A DNA stretch of 64,000 nucleotides from Saccharomonospora amisosensis (GTDB lineage: Bacteria > Actinomycetota > Actinomycetes > Mycobacteriales > Pseudonocardiaceae): assembly GCF_011761185.1 (NCBI RefSeq), contig NZ_JAAOYM010000002.1, forward strand, positions 248,001 through 312,000, read 5' to 3'. The stretch's first letter is position 1; every line of letters starts with the position of its first letter. Shown in pieces: positions 63,696-64,000 of this stretch. Position numbers and translations under genes: made by a program. The notes under the pieces are model-generated. The model worked only from the letters and a program-made list of their open reading frames with translations. It was not told where the DNA came from and ran no database searches.

Positions 63696-64000
63696 GCACG
63701 ATGAAGCGTTTGTTGCCGACGATCGTGGTGGCTGCCCTGCTCAGTGCCTGCGGCGGGTCGGGCGAACAGGCTGGGGACGAACCAGCACGGGAAGTGTCGA
63801 CTCCGCCGGTCTCCGCGAGTTCCGTGCCCTCCTCGACACCCTCCACGAAACCACCGCCCACCACCCAGCCTTCGGGGCCCAACTGCGAACCCGTGGTCGC
63901 GGACATGTCGACAAGGCAGCGGCTTGCGCAGTTGCTCGTTGTCGGAGTCGATCCGGCTGATCCCGCCGCCGCGGTCGCGCTGGTAAGCGAGGAGCAGGTC
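63692..64000 (+). CDS. GH3 beta-N-acetylhexosaminidase-like lipoprotein, 3' end outside the window
   Basis: 103 codons to the window edge, no stop reached. GTG start overlapping the previous stop, or ATG at 63701. Signal peptide KRLLPTIVVAALLSACGG with lipobox LLSAC, a Pro/Ser/Thr-rich linker, then MSTRQRLAQLLVVGVDPADP, the opening of the glycoside hydrolase 3 barrel as in mycobacterial LpqI and NagZ. It would release GlcNAc from muropeptides at the cell surface. Assignment rests on this short stretch. Confidence 0.65.
   Translation, partial: MSTMKRLLPTIVVAALLSACGGSGEQAGDEPAREVSTPPVSASSVPSSTPSTKPPPTTQPSGPNCEPVVADMSTRQRLAQLLVVGVDPADPAAAVALVSEEQV

Overview
The window is high-GC DNA, densely coded on both strands, from a filamentous-type actinomycete with an arabinogalactan cell wall. 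GTG and TTG starts are common, many genes overlap by GTGA or ATGA, and DUF3558 lipoproteins, EspG/PPE-type proteins and a full galactan/arabinan gene set are present. Gene content and order match Mycobacterium tuberculosis in several blocks: pheA-Rv3837c-Rv3836-Rv3835-serS, Rv3813c, glf-Rv3807c-ubiA, gtrA-dprE1-dprE2, and Rv3777 to Rv3783. No mycolate-loading genes (antigen 85, pks13, fadD32) appear beside them. Together this suggests a member of the Pseudonocardiaceae (Saccharomonospora, Amycolatopsis or Prauserella type); the genus is an inference.

Layout. 1-10.9 kb: a partial SF1-type helicase with a helical partner protein, a SARP/AfsR-type regulator, pantothenate kinase, a macro-domain protein, prephenate dehydratase and a histidine phosphatase. 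10.9-26.5 kb: MFS transporter, minimal metallopeptidase, septum-formation protein, a YgiB-YgiC-DUF350 cassette, haloalkane dehalogenase-like hydrolase, serS, lipoproteins, an L-2-hydroxyglutarate oxidase-like flavoprotein, an acyl-CoA synthetase, one AftB-like GT-C enzyme, a HAD phosphatase and an F420/FMN oxidoreductase. 26.7-40.7 kb: the arabinogalactan core, with glf, decaprenylphosphoryl-phosphoribose phosphatase and synthase, an Emb arabinosyltransferase, two further GT-C enzymes, dprE2, dprE1, gtrA and glfT2. 40.7-44.6 kb: type VII secretion-associated genes (EspG, a small helical protein, a DUF3558 lipoprotein and a PPE-like protein), ending in a perfect 18-bp hairpin.

44.6-55.5 kb is the most interesting part. 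GlfT1 and the galactan ABC exporter (Wzt/Wzm) read away from a divergent cluster holding a small protein with GT29 sialyltransferase motifs, a coiled-coil protein and a complete six-step CMP-pseudaminic acid pathway (PseB, PseC, PseH, PseG, PseI and an SpsF-type PseF). A fourth AftB-like GT-C enzyme follows by overlap. These genes lie exactly between the equivalents of Rv3779-Rv3780 and Rv3781-Rv3783. This suggests that a nonulosonic acid is made and attached to a surface glycan built by the same locus.

55.5-64 kb: the bacterial proteasome activator Bpa, an aminotransferase-fold protein that has lost its PLP lysine, a quinone oxidoreductase, a secreted M28 aminopeptidase, a YpfJ-type metallopeptidase, a MarR regulator with a palindromic operator candidate, tRNA-Ser(UGA) with a terminator, an XRE-ImmA pair, a DUF2188-like protein and the start of a GH3 lipoprotein. 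At fourteen starts a TANNNT -10 element lies 6-8 bases upstream, the arrangement expected for leaderless mRNAs. No insertion sequence, prophage, CRISPR array or rRNA was seen.
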